From Dactylellina haptotyla (taxonomy: Eukaryota > Ascomycota > Orbiliomycetes > Orbiliales > Orbiliaceae): a stretch of DNA of 64,000 nucleotides. Of this stretch, positions 43,905 to 54,637 are shown piece after piece. The stretch spans positions 558,001 through 622,000 of the forward strand of contig CM062386.1 in NCBI GenBank assembly GCA_031310005.1, read 5' to 3'. Under the pieces are notes generated by a model. That model was given only the letters and a program-made list of their open reading frames with translations. It ran no database searches and was not told where the DNA came from. A program made the position numbers and the translations under genes. Each line of letters opens with the position of its first letter. The stretch's first letter is position 1.

Positions 43905-45148
43905 ATGACTATATTTCTCCTATTACCAGCCGAACTTTGTTTCGAACTGGCGTCTTACCTCTCCCCGCACGAAATTGCCAATCTGTCTTTAACATGCAAA
44001 CACCTTCGTGCCCGATTATTGCATATTGTTTTTCGTCGCATCCGCGTGAGCCCTCCGAAACTGAAATACCTGAGCGAAAACCCAAACCTCCATCCCCTGT
44101 GTGAATATGTTCAGTACGTAACTTTCTTTTCCTGAAGTAATTTTAAACTTTGCCAATGGTCTAATGATGCATGCATGATAGGGATCTAGTCTTCACAGAA
44201 CAACCAGGAGCTCCCGAGTCACTCATTCAAGAATACCGCCTCTATTTTTCCGAAATCGAGCGCTTCCGAAATATCAGCAGCCTGGATTTTACATACAAAT
44301 CTATCGACGCGATCAACCATTCACTGTTCGAAGCGATGTTCGCAAAAATTGGCACTTGCCTGTTTCGTTCCCATATCAAGAAACTCAACTTCCATGCGAA
44401 AAACGCCGGATGGAACGTCTCAGAGAAGCTTTCCGATGCCGACCGACAGTATCTCGGTATGGAAGATGGGTGGAGATTCCAAGAGGGTACTAAATTACTT
44501 GACTTCTCTCCTGATGAAGCAAGAGTTAATGTGAACGGTTTCACTTTTGATGCACCAGGTCGAGGTTGGGGAGACTCGTATGCCTATGCCTTATCACTGT
44601 CCGCGGCACAAACTCTCAAGATTTTGCATCTCAAGGTTGAGGAGCTAAGAAACTTCATTGATAATAAACATAATGGTAAATATCCGGTTATTTATCCTAA
44701 CCTGGTAGAATTGGATATCAGAATTGTCAAATGGGATGCGCGGAATCTCAAGGATATAGCTGACCGGGTTCCTAATATAAAGAAACTAAGCATTTATGAT
44801 CCATGGGGTAGCAAATCCTGGAGGGAAAGTTGGGAGTCTAGAAATCACGATATAATTGGGTTGAAAGCATTGGAAGAGCTGACTTTGCCCTGGCCGACGC
44901 AAGAGGTCGATTGGGACGAATATGTGCCAGAGAGCAGATTGGAGGCGTTTGTTCGGGGCTGGATGAACGTCGGATTAGACCATTTGAAAGAGGTGGCCTT
45001 CGGATGTTCACAGAGCGATGGCTTTGATTCAATAATTTCCCTGCCCAAGGGCTCTGTGGCGGCCTGGGTGGTTTCTAATGACATTAATGGACGCCAGGGT
45101 CTGGTCAAGCTGCCTCTTGAGAAGAGAATCTCGTATTCAGATTGGTAA
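43905..45148 (+). CDS. F-box protein A
   Basis: Exons 43905-44113 and 44182-45148 give 391 aa. The N-terminal F-box reads LLPAELCFELASYLSPHEIANLSLTCKHLR, with the conserved LP, L, YL and LS-C-x3-R positions. The rest is leucine-rich, without regular LRR punctuation (SSLDFTYKSIDAINHSLF, KKLNFHAK, LVELDIRIVKWD, LEELTLPWP). F-box proteins join Skp1-Cul1 ubiquitin ligases and choose substrates, but nothing here identifies a substrate. The intron (phase 2) follows HPLCEYVQ, at the same place as in the neighbour at 45806 (YLCKYPR), so the two are tandem duplicates. Large, fast-evolving F-box families of this type are common in Pezizomycotina. Confidence 0.8.
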
Positions 45149-45805
45149 AAATCGGGGAATGCATTATTTTGGATTCTTGTGGCTCGTTGGTGTCCTACTC
45201 TCTACAGGAATACGCACGGTCCCTAGAGGATTTACGCACAGCTAAGTGCTGGCTTTTCTAAGTTGGTACGCAATAATGTATTATTTTTGTCTACTAGCTA
45301 TGCCAAAACGTCGGCGCAAGCTATATCGATACCGCTTTTAGTCTTAGGAGCGGCATTTTCAAATATTTCGTAAAATCAATACGACCTCGAATATTAAAAC
45401 CTGAGCTAAAATAGTAGAGCGATCGCAAAACCTTAGCATGACAGTGCCAGTTGTGAATGTGGATCTGATATAGACCTATGTATCCAGCTTACTGGTTCTT
45501 ACTGTAGCTAGGTGCTCTGGACTACGGTTGATGAGTAAACGTTTTTTGATTTGTCGTATCATCAAACTCGTATACGCGTAAGGTTATGATTATCGGTACG
45601 CTTCACAAATTGGAATCAGCTGATGCTCAGTTGGGCTTGCACAACAACTTTTGCGAGGCGAGACGTTGCAATTGGTTATAAGTGCACTACTATTGACTGA
45701 GTGGTTAAGCCTCACCAAGCGCGCCACTGAAACCAAGTTAAATTGAACACTGGGTATACTACATTCTGTTATTATTGAGCGTTAACGTTCCCGATATTTC
45801 AAAAG
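45149..45805. other. Intergenic between the F-box paralogues
   Basis: AT-rich, no gene supported. Near 45,694-45,709 a TGACTGAGTGGTTAAG stretch resembles a tRNA A box, but no B box or cloverleaf follows. Confidence 0.45.
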
Positions 45806-47074
45806 ATGGCGACATTTGCGACTCTTCCAACCGAGCTCCACCGCGAAATCGTGTCCATGCTGACGGGGCCTTACGGCTACTCAACCGAAGACGCTATATC
45901 ATTCTCGCAATGTTCAAACTACTGTCGCGAGCTGGCGCTCCCGTTGATATTCAAACGCCTTACACTCTCCCATGTCGCACTAAAACGCCTCCAGACGGAT
46001 AGCAGTCTCCATTACCTCTGTAAATATCCTAGGTTCGTTTCTTAACGCCCGCCTATGCATGAAATTCCTATATAATTATAGCTACTTGCATGCAGAAATG
46101 GCTAATGCGAGACGATAAAATGTATGAACCGGACCTACAGAGAACTCAATCTCTTCCGTGAAATCAGCTTCCGCACCGCCGATTACCGCCTCTACCTTCC
46201 CGAGATCCACCGGCTCTCCAACCTCACAGTCCTTAGACTCTCTTTCCCGATTGTGGAAGGCATCAGCCGGCAGCTATTCCGAGGAATTTTCAACACAATA
46301 TACAGCAGCCCATTCTACCCGAACATCAAACAACTCAGCTTCTGGAACTGCGTGGCCACCGAGTTACCGGAAGATTTCGACGAGTGGGAATCAACGCCCG
46401 ACGATGCCGAATTTCTGGCCAGTCAACTGGGTGACGACGGAGTGATGAGCAACGTACTGGATTTCAAATCCCTCGAAATCGCGACTATGCATCTAACGGA
46501 ATGGACGTTGTACAGCATTGACGAGCATCCGCCTTCTTACTTTGCCGGTTCGTCGGAGAACGTATATTCGCTCTCCAGAGCTACGGCGGCGAATTTGCGG
46601 GTTTTGGAACTGAGGGTGATCAGGTGGGTGTATCCGGGGGAATGGGAGAAAGGGGATCCCATACTACCGGAATTTACAACGTACGATAACCTGGAGGAAC
46701 TACGCGTGCAGTCTGAGTCATTTAATCTCTGGCACCTACGGGCGTTTAAACGGCGGTGTCCGAATTTGAGAAGTTTAAAAGCCTTTTCTATGTATATGAG
46801 CTTGCCTACGAATGAAGGAGCTTATGAGGATTTAATTGGGATGAATAATCTAAGGGAAGTGTGTTTGCCGTTGAGGACGTTTGCTATAGAGCAGCATCGG
46901 TTGATTCCGATGCTAGAACAGCAGGTTCGAAATTGGATAGCAAGTGGGATGAAGGAATTGGAGAAGGTGGAGTTTAGGTTTGCGAAGATGGTTTCGAAGG
47001 GAGATGGGTGGGATCTTGTAGCTGGGTGGACGATTTCGAAGGGCGTTTTGACGAAAATGCCGCCTGAGGTGTAG
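45806..47074 (+). CDS. F-box protein B
   Basis: Exons 45806-46032 and 46141-47074 give 386 aa. The F-box begins at residue 4 (FATLPTELHREIVSML, then AISFSQCSNYCRELALPLIF) and is less canonical than in the neighbour because of a Gly/Tyr insertion (TGPYGYSTED). The C-terminal part has the same order of Leu-rich blocks as gene A: YLPEIHRLSNLTVLRLSF, VEGISRQLFRGIF, IKQLSFWNC, LEELRVQSE, LRSLKAF and LREVCLPL. Two upstream acceptor choices exist inside the 108-nt intron; the one at 46140 keeps the frame and matches gene A. Probably a substrate adaptor of an SCF ubiquitin ligase; substrate unknown. Confidence 0.75.
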
Positions 47075-47292
47075 GAAGATCTAAATAAAATATGATGATT
47101 AAATTTAGAATACATGGCTATAGGTTCGCCTAACTTATATTTTCAGTTTATTTAGCTATTTAGTTGTGGACTCGATGCTATCAAAATGGTTGGATCAAGT
47201 GAGAGCTAAATTGAGCCAAATTTCATCTTGTATATACTATATAAACTTGTCGTTGGAGTCTTTTTCGGGTATGATCATATAAGTTGCCCCCG

Positions 47293-48016
47293 ATGAGTTT
47301 TTACATCCCACTAGCGATGAGTTCTGAGGGCCTCGATAACCCAGCACCGGTTGTCCGCCCTCTCGACTTTAAAAAGTAAAGCTTGAGTTCCTCGACCGAC
47401 CACGCTGATATCTTATACATACTAACAATATTCAAGGAGGCTACCAAGGCCAAGAAAAACAACTACGGAGTCGGCAGAAGTCACCATAAAAATAGATGGG
47501 CTACGATCTGCCCCGTTTTCAATCTCAGAAAAGCAAAGAAACTTAGAATGGGGGCGCAATGATAGTTTCAGAGTTAGGAGTCAGCATCTCTACATTTCTC
47601 GCGGTTCGACTAAGCTCCTCCGGAGCACCGTCGAGATGTTCATGGGCGATGCGATCGGGATATATAACCACGATGTCAAGTGTTTGTTATACTTTACAGA
47701 CCTGGATGTGTATACCCTTGGGTTTTTGGGTATGAATCCCTGTATCGTCTGGAGGCTGGTGTACAAGCGGCCTAAGGGCTATAGTGATGGGTTCTCGGAT
47801 ACCTGTTTGAGAATCTGGGATGTGCTAGCCGAGGGATTTCCATTCGATTCTATAGCTGATAAGGTGCCGTTGATCTATGAGGAGGATTTGAAGGAAGGGT
47901 ATTATCTGCCAAGGTGGAGAGATAGATTGTGGAGGTTGGTTATCATACGGGTTCTTCCTACGGTATTACCTTGGGTGTTCAAAAGAAAGAAGAAGGCGCA
48001 CAATAAAACGATGTAG
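47293..48016 (+). CDS. Unrecognised spliced gene, 220 aa
   Basis: Exons 47293-47375 and 47437-48016 join across a textbook 61-nt intron: GTAAAG donor, TACTAACA branch, TTCAAG acceptor. The frame then stays open for 193 codons back to back with the first exon. The protein starts MSFYIPLAMSSEGLDNPAP and continues SAPFSISEKQRNLEWGRN, RGSTKLLRSTVEMFMGDA, GMNPCIVWRLVYKR and IRVLPTVLPWVFKRKKK. I recognise no family. The aromatic, hydrophobic second half with a basic tail could be a small folded domain. A second Met at residue 9 could also start it. It follows the F-box pair in the same direction but shows no F-box. Confidence 0.55.
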
Positions 48017-48903
48017 AGGCGATGGTCAGATTTTAAGTGAGGAAATTGAAGAAAAATTATATTTTTGCACGGAGGTTCGAAAATCAATACTATATATATC
48101 TATCGTCGAATTGATTTATAAAATTATATATAATCATGAACCGGCCTATTTTTATGACCGTCAACTAGTAGGTAGTACAGATATATTCTAAAAAAGTGGA
48201 TATGAAGGTGCGTAGCTTAGAGCATATATATACCAGCGTCTGCTTCCTACACTAGAGCGGCGTGAAGTCTGGTTACGAGACTGGGACGCAGACTTCGACA
48301 GAAGTGATGTGTTGTGCGGTGTTGGACCGTCTTATCCAGCATAGCGCCGACGGTGGTGGAGCGCATTTGGACGCCTCCGTCTCGATTCATCCTAGCCAGG
48401 CCTCGCTGGGCTGCGATGAAGCAAACTTCTGGGACGCAGATAGGGTAGTAGCCACACTTCGGTCCAGGGAACAAAATCCAGGTCTTGTAGTCTCCGTAGC
48501 TTCGGCCAAGAGAATGTTGAGGCGAGACATCATGAGATGCCGGTCCGGTTTCGAGGTGAGGCTCTGCGGCCCCGATGACATATACGATGACCTCTTTCTC
48601 TCTCTTATCTAATTCCCATTCGATAATACAACTCGATAACGGTGCTGGCCGGGCTTGTCTTTTGGAGGATAATTTAGTTTTCTTACGGCCACGGCTAGCC
48701 TGCAGGCCAGGATCCCGGCTGGGGTCTGTCGTTTAAAATCCGCACACCACACACACCAACCTCGAATTCTCTTAGCGTTTCTTCCAACCTCTTCTTCGAG
48801 TCCCATCTCATCCTCGTTCATCTCACTCGGCACCGGAGTTGGGACTCGACCTCGAAACCTCCCCAAAGCGCTCCGGCCAGCCCGTATCCGAACAGAGGAA
48901 AAG
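48017..48903. other. Intergenic, no gene supported
   Basis: Open frames on both strands between 48,247 and 48,612 overlap each other and match nothing I know. The last ~250 nt are CT-rich and look like the leader of the gene at 48904. Confidence 0.4.
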
Positions 48904-49425
48904 ATGAACCAGCCCGGTCAAGTTGGCCTCGACGGCCGCTCTTCTCACGACGCAAACAACAACCACCACGGTGCCGGTGGCCGCCCAAAACTGGAACACC
49001 TCCAGTCTCACTTCTCTCACATCGCACCCCATCTCAAAGCCCACCTGACGGACCGCGAAGCCAACCCCATCCTCTCGACTTCCGAACCTACCTCTGGCTA
49101 TCTCGGCCCTCTCTCGCATGCATTCATTAACGCGTACGAGACCGGCTCACGTATGGGACTGGGCATGCCCGTCCGGGTGACCCTGTCCACGACCGAATCT
49201 TCACTGGTGGTTCTCCAGTCAGCACCCTCTGATAACCAACCTGACGCGTCAGTGGCTCGACAGGCCCCCTCGAGCCCTATCTTGAGCACGGATTCCGGAC
49301 CGGATACCTCCAAGATGTTGGTGAGCACGGTCATAGCGCCGGCTGGAGAGTTGGCGGAGGCTAGGGTGGCCATATGGGCTATTGAGGATGTTGCCAGGAG
49401 GCTTCAGACAAGTCTTGAGAAGTAG
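48904..49425 (+). CDS. Unrecognised protein, 173 aa
   Basis: Single exon with a CT-rich leader and AAGATGA start context. The first ~30 residues are Asn/His/Gly-rich. Then come blocks with a folded look: LEHLQSHFSHIAPHLKAHL, GYLGPLSHAFINAYETG, MPVRVTLSTTESSLVVLQS and, after a Pro/Ser loop, KMLVSTVIAPAGELAEARVAI and WAIEDVARRLQTSLE. The alternation of two strands and a long amphipathic helix could suit a roadblock/LC7-like small scaffold protein, but I cannot confirm that and make no functional claim. Codon bias toward C-ending codons supports real coding. Confidence 0.6.
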   Translation: MNQPGQVGLDGRSSHDANNNHHGAGGRPKLEHLQSHFSHIAPHLKAHLTDREANPILSTSEPTSGYLGPLSHAFINAYETGSRMGLGMPVRVTLSTTESSLVVLQSAPSDNQPDASVARQAPSSPILSTDSGPDTSKMLVSTVIAPAGELAEARVAIWAIEDVARRLQTSLEK

Positions 49426-50063
49426 TACTAGGACTTTTGTCTGTGAATTTACACATATTTTCATACTTCTAGTCACATTTTCCTTCTTCTTACTTTTCTC
49501 AGCAGTTTACTCACTTCGAACTGCATTTACCGCCCTCACAGTTTTAATGGATCACTGGACTACGGAATATTCTTTCCAAACTTGTACTGATGCCCTTGGA
49601 TGAATTCCTTCTTGTTCTCTACCAGAAGTTTATTTTCTATTTTCTATTTCTTTTTGCTGGTGTCACGGTTAGAGATAGACGGCGTGGAGACCCGCTCTTC
49701 CTTTTACTTTGTTCCTCGATTATTTCCTTGCAGCAAGATACCTCTTATATATTATCCTTTGGAGCATAGCGACGGGCGTTTCCTTAGTTCCCTCCCTCCC
49801 TGTCTATATAGTAATAAACAGGACCTATTACCAACCTCGTGCCTGATAACTAATGCATCCGTAAATATGAGATGTCTCTACTGTGTTGTCGGCGTGCTTA
49901 GTCATCACAACCGTCGGCAAATGTTTCCCTTCGAATACCGCGCTTGTCGCTTGAAATAGCCCGCCTCCGCCGCAGCTCCCCGTCGCTTAGACATTTCTCC
50001 TCCACAAGCAGCTTTAGCCGAATGCAAGGCACGCTCTCGTTGTAACTGGTCGCAGGTTTCCCA
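49426..50063. other. Intergenic, no gene supported
   Basis: T-rich 3' UTR and promoter sequence. The 49600-49959 open frame is Phe/Leu/Ser-rich because of T-richness, not a convincing protein. Confidence 0.45.
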
Positions 50064-50639
50064 ATGGCGGCCTCTAACCGAGTTCCTCGTCCCTCCGTTT
50101 CTGCAGGCTCCCAGAACCATCCCTTCTATAACAGTCCTCACGCCTTTGGCATCCACCAAGATCACCTCGACGGCAGCTCGACTAGAGAACATGCGCCAAA
50201 TTCGTTCCTACATCCCTATCTGAACAGACTTCTCTTGCCGGTCGACCATCCTGGTTTCGATCCCTTCATCCACGACCCGCTTTTGCTCCCTCGAGAGCTA
50301 TTCACCCATCTCAACGGTGTCGCCGCATATTCTGATTCGAATGACGGAAACGAAGGGGTCTGTGAGAACCAGCAACCTAAAGATCAAGGAGATACAAACA
50401 GCACCGATAGCGATAGCGGCAGTCCAAGCACTGGTGGCAGCGCTGGAACCACACCATCACAATTCTCGGTGACCGACTCGCCTACTCCACTCGCCAACAA
50501 TACTACTATCCAAGAGTTTAAGATCTTGATCCCAGTCGACCACCCTTTGTTCGATCCGTTCGCTCACGATACGCTTCTATGGCCACGTCGTGATGTTGTT
50601 GAGGCACAGACGGAGGGAGAACATCAATCAAATCCTTAG
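50064..50639 (+). CDS. Unrecognised protein with a duplicated PVDHP-x-FDPF motif
   Basis: Single exon, 191 aa, start ATGGCGG. I do not recognise the family. Its main mark is a near-exact internal repeat: LLPVDHPGFDPFIHDPLLLPRE in the middle and LIPVDHPLFDPFAHDTLLWPRR near the C-terminus. An Asp/Ser/Asn-rich disordered linker of about 80 residues (SNDGNEG to PTPLANNTT) separates the copies. The rest of the protein is Pro/Ser/His-rich. Two copies of one short hydrophobic-acidic motif on a flexible chain suggest a short linear binding motif presented twice, as in scaffold or adaptor peptides. That is inference from architecture. It lies 684 nt upstream of the EST1-like gene. Confidence 0.55.
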   Translation: MAASNRVPRPSVSAGSQNHPFYNSPHAFGIHQDHLDGSSTREHAPNSFLHPYLNRLLLPVDHPGFDPFIHDPLLLPRELFTHLNGVAAYSDSNDGNEGVCENQQPKDQGDTNSTDSDSGSPSTGGSAGTTPSQFSVTDSPTPLANNTTIQEFKILIPVDHPLFDPFAHDTLLWPRRDVVEAQTEGEHQSNP

Positions 50640-51323
50640 ATCCTGCGAGGGACCATCAGCAATCTCAGAAACTCCACACAGCCAACCTCACGCGGCCCCG
50701 GGACGACTATCTCGCTCTTTCTTCGCCCTAACTACGACAATACCGCCGTCTCGTGGCTGTAAAGGAACTCGCTGCCCTTGTTCTCCCGAACCTGTGCTTC
50801 CCATTTCAACAACCAACTATAATACTATCCAATTCCCGACCCGCCTAACACCAACATCAAAGAGGACCTTGAACAAAACATCTTTATTATTCGATATCTA
50901 ATCTGAGGGAGGGGAGATATTTCCTTTTTTCTTTAAATATATTTCTTCATTTTCATAGTTCGGGGGAAGTGTTGCTATTTCAACGTGGGTGCTGTTACTG
51001 GGGGATACTACGTCTGTTCAGCATCTTGAAACAGCCACAGCAACGTCAACCTGTACGTTGCTTTCAACAGTGGCTGTTCGCAACGATATTTATAGCTCTG
51101 CTCCTATTATTCTGCAACGATATCTTCTCTATCAACTTTCCAACCTCCTTCTAATCATCTTAGCTCTTTCTCTCCTTCCTATCAGGATCATATTCACCAA
51201 CCGGGTTCTTCTCTCTCAAATCATTAACTTCTCACCACTATAGAGCTTATTCAAAACAATTAACTAGACTTTCAAACCCATATCTCCTAGTCACCCCTAT
51301 ACGAATCAAGTAAATTCCCATCA
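50640..51323. other. Intergenic, promoter of the EST1-like gene
   Basis: No supported gene. CT-rich near 51,110-51,240, consistent with a 5' leader. Confidence 0.45.
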
Positions 51324-54068
51324 ATGGATACCTTCGCTGCCTATGAACAGGGAGCCTACGCCCTTCTAGCGAGGAACGAAGTCGGGGATAGCGCCCTCGA
51401 ACGGAATCTAGACGAGGCTGTTGCTAAATTAAGGACTTCAACGGAAGACTTGATCTTCCTTGACATCGCTGCCTCTGAACGACGAGATATTCCTGAGAAA
51501 TGTTGGCTGGTCCATTACAAGATAATCCAACGATACTCCAAGGCGATCTCAAAGGTAATAACCACTTGCCTTCGCTGTAGCTGCCCTTGTTAACATGAAA
51601 TTAGGCCAAGAAGGAAGAAAAGTCGAAGCCTGTTCAGCTGAGGAAATTGTATACTTATTTCACCAAGTTCACTAAACTTGCAACGAAGTTTTATCGAGTT
51701 TTAATCCAGCGATTGATCTCTCATTTTGGGCTTAAGCAGCTCAAATTCGTCGCACACGAATTCAAATTTGAGAGTAAGTAGCCTTTCCGTGTATACTGAC
51801 TATCCGTTCCCATTACTAATCTGTTCGACAGTTGATCCATCGGATAAACAACTAGATTTCACCTCTGACGTCCAAAATGTATCTATTTTCCTTTGCTATG
51901 AAATCCTCCTCCACCTTGGCGATTTATCTCGCTACCGAGAGAACCACGGGGAACCGGACCCTCGAAACCCCGAGTCCAAGAACTGGGGGCCAGCGAAAGG
52001 GTACTATTCGCTAGCCAGAAAGGTTCTTCCTACGCACCCAAAGGCTTTTAACCAGCTAGCTGTGTTGGCTCAGTACGAGCAGAACCACTTTACTGCCATT
52101 TACTATCTGTATCGCTCTTTGCTCGCTGAGGAACCTGATGAAGCCACCCATGAGACTACACTCGGTAACTTGAAGTTGTGTTTTATGAAGATCTTGAAGG
52201 ATCATGCTGCTCAAGAGACAACTTCTGATGAGATTACCACTATTTTCAGCCGCTACCATGCTTTCTGTTTTATGTCTAATGAGTAAGTCGTAAATTTAGC
52301 GTTAAATGAACTTTTTTACTAATAATTAACTTAGTGCTTCTGAGTATGAAAGCTTGAAGAGTGACCTGCTCAATCAGATCACTCTTGCGGTCAAAGAACG
52401 CGCGGTCCCGGCTGTCATTTTGAATCGTATGATACTGATCAATATTGCGGCAGAGCATCTAGCGTTAAGTAGAGATAGAGGTAGGTATCCCAATTTCCAT
52501 TCTTACTCGGGCGTTTCTAATGAGAATGTCTTACAGCAACCTTAAATTCTCCCAAAGTAGTCATATTTCTACGTTTCAATATCGAAACTTTCACATCTTT
52601 ATTAATGGTGCTACAGCAAGAACTGGATGGTACCTCGCAGGACTCGCGGGAGAGTGTTGCAGAACTTGTTTCTGCTGTAACCCGTAGGATGCTTCCTAGC
52701 TTGAGGCTTTATTCAGCTTGGCTGCTTATTTCGCATCACATTCTTGTGAACGAAACCAATGATATGTCGCTGAACGTACAGGTTAAACAACTGTGGCAGA
52801 CTTATGCCACTACTCTTTCACTACTCCTATCTACTTTTCCTATGGGCTCGTTAAAGTCGTCGCAATATTTACTGGAGGAAGACGACGATATTGCTGGTTT
52901 CAAACCATTGATGGATATCTCGGACCCGCGACGACTTGGGAAGGAACTCGCACGGGTTCACGAAAGAGATCATCCTAATCAAGAATCATTGGCGCGGATT
53001 TTATACCTCATCGAAGACGGTATCGAACTTTGCGCGGCCGGGGTTAGTTTTAGTGTTTCAACGTAGTAACTTTCTAAAGATTCAATTGCTAATACATATA
53101 TAATTCAGAACGTCCCCATTGATGTTAAGAACGACACATTTGCCTTCCAGGACGGGATTATTTCTACAGATTCGAATACTGGCAACGCTGAGTATCCCAC
53201 TATAACTTTACGTGATATTCCTGTAAACCCCGGAGGAGTGAGAGCGACTTCGACGGCTAGCCGTCTGGGGCAGGCTAATCATATGGGCTCGGTGATCTCT
53301 GAACCCGCATCGACTACACTAACAAACAAAATGAACGCAATGGTCGATGATCTTGTTGGATCTTCGCATTCCCGCGAGGATTCAGACGAAGAAGAGGACG
53401 TAATACTGTGGAAAGGCCGGCGTGCCTTCTACCAGTCTCTTCTGTCAAATTCAAAAGCCACCTCCTCCAACCAGGCTATCAATAACGCTACAATTACTGC
53501 GAAAACCCCAATGGTAGCCCAAGCGTTCGCACAACCAAATGCCTCGGGTTCATCTCTCGGCGGTAGCTCCGGTATCCTACCATCGGTTGTAAAACCGAAG
53601 GCACCCATCCCTTCGAGTTACATGATACCACCACAGGTACCGGGACCTACAGACCCCATCCGCAGCGGGAGCGACCTCCTATCATACGTCCAAAATTATA
53701 CGTCGCGGATGACAGTCTCTCCGCACGAGCTCGGTCCCGGCATGGGCATCGGGCAGTCCGGACCGCCGGGCATATCGATGCCCCAACCCGGTCCGGCTGA
53801 CCCTGTCACGCCGAAGCTATCGTCGGCGTCGTTGGAACGGCCCGCGCAGTATTACGCTGGCCACATGGACTTCCCGGCCCCGAACAACATGGCGACGCCC
53901 ACGGCTGCCTTTAACGGCGGGCAAGCCAAGCGCGGTCCTCGCCCCGCGGGTGATAGCGAGGGCTTTCACTACCCGCGAGGGCAACGGGGTGGTTCGGGGC
54001 CTGGGAACCCTCCGCAGTACGAGAATATGCGGTCACAACAAGGCTACCAGAACCGCAACTATTTTTAG
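51324..54068 (+). CDS. EST1/SMG7-like 14-3-3/TPR protein
   Basis: Six exons: 51324-51554, 51605-51773, 51832-52282, 52335-52480, 52537-53042, 53109-54068, giving 820 aa. The N-terminal 14-3-3-like/TPR part includes SERRDIPEKCWLVHYKIIQRY, LYTYFTKFTKLATKFYRVLIQ and ICYEIL-type helices with LGDLSRYRE. The EST1 DNA/RNA-binding signature then follows: AKGYYSLARKVLPTHPKAFN, QLAVLAQYEQNHFTAIYYLYRSLL. A helical middle (FNIETFTSLLMVLQQELDG, RRMLPSLRLYSAWLLISHH) leads to a disordered Pro/Gly/Ser-rich tail. Family members act in nonsense-mediated mRNA decay (SMG5/6/7, Ebs1) or telomerase recruitment (Est1). No PIN nuclease domain is seen, so it is closer to SMG7/Ebs1 than SMG6. All junctions keep the frame, and exon 5 is supported by the coding run VVIFLRFNIETFTS. 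Confidence 0.85.
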
Positions 54069-54637
54069 TCAAAAGATTGCGGTTCTGGTAGAGGGACGAG
54101 GGGGCCGCACGGCTTTTCACGCAACGTGAACTGGCGGGACGATGGATCGCCGCGCCCCTATGCTAATACTGCGCGGGGCCAATATTGGCGCTGGAGGAGG
54201 TAAGGGTATGTGGGGGCGTGGCGTTTGGTGGGGGCCGGCCTCCTCGTCGCCCATGTACATCAAACGCTACTTATAGCTAGATAGTCCATTTAATTAAATA
54301 ATAATATAAGTCATGAAGGACTCAAGTTCTTTTGTCTGACCATCTTGATCGTGAATATATATGTGTATAAAAATGTCAAACGCCGGTCGTGATGATAGTA
54401 TTACATGTAGTAGTTTTTCTCCCAGAAGTTCCAAAAAGTCAGTTGAATGCTCTTGTTCATTTTTTATGATCTATCAAGACGCCGGCTTTTGTACCAAATC
54501 GACAACCTTCCAATTCCTTTTTTAAATACTTTTTATGATGGTTTTTTATTCTTCGATCGCGACACATCTTAACTTGTTGAAGAAATATCAAATGTCGCTA
54601 TAAAATACCGAGATGGGTATTATCCTATTAGATTAAA
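54069..54637. other. Convergent intergenic
   Basis: 3' sequences of two convergent genes. Directly after the stop at 54068, AAAAGATTGCGGTTCTGGTAG repeats, inverted, part of the final coding codons (CTACCAGAACCGCAACT). The result is a possible hairpin over about 54,043-54,091 that could help 3' end formation. Otherwise AT-rich. Confidence 0.5.

Noticed and set aside
45691-45710. tRNA-like A box (TGACTGAGTGGTTAAG)
   Set aside because: No B box, anticodon arm or acceptor stem could be folded around it; at most a chance match or a very old relic.
48247-48612. Overlapping opposite-strand frames of 75-116 codons
   Set aside because: Neither strand gives a recognisable protein; starts rely on non-ATG codons or lack context.
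49600-49959. 119-codon Phe/Leu-rich frame
   Set aside because: Composition follows local T-richness; likely UTR or promoter.
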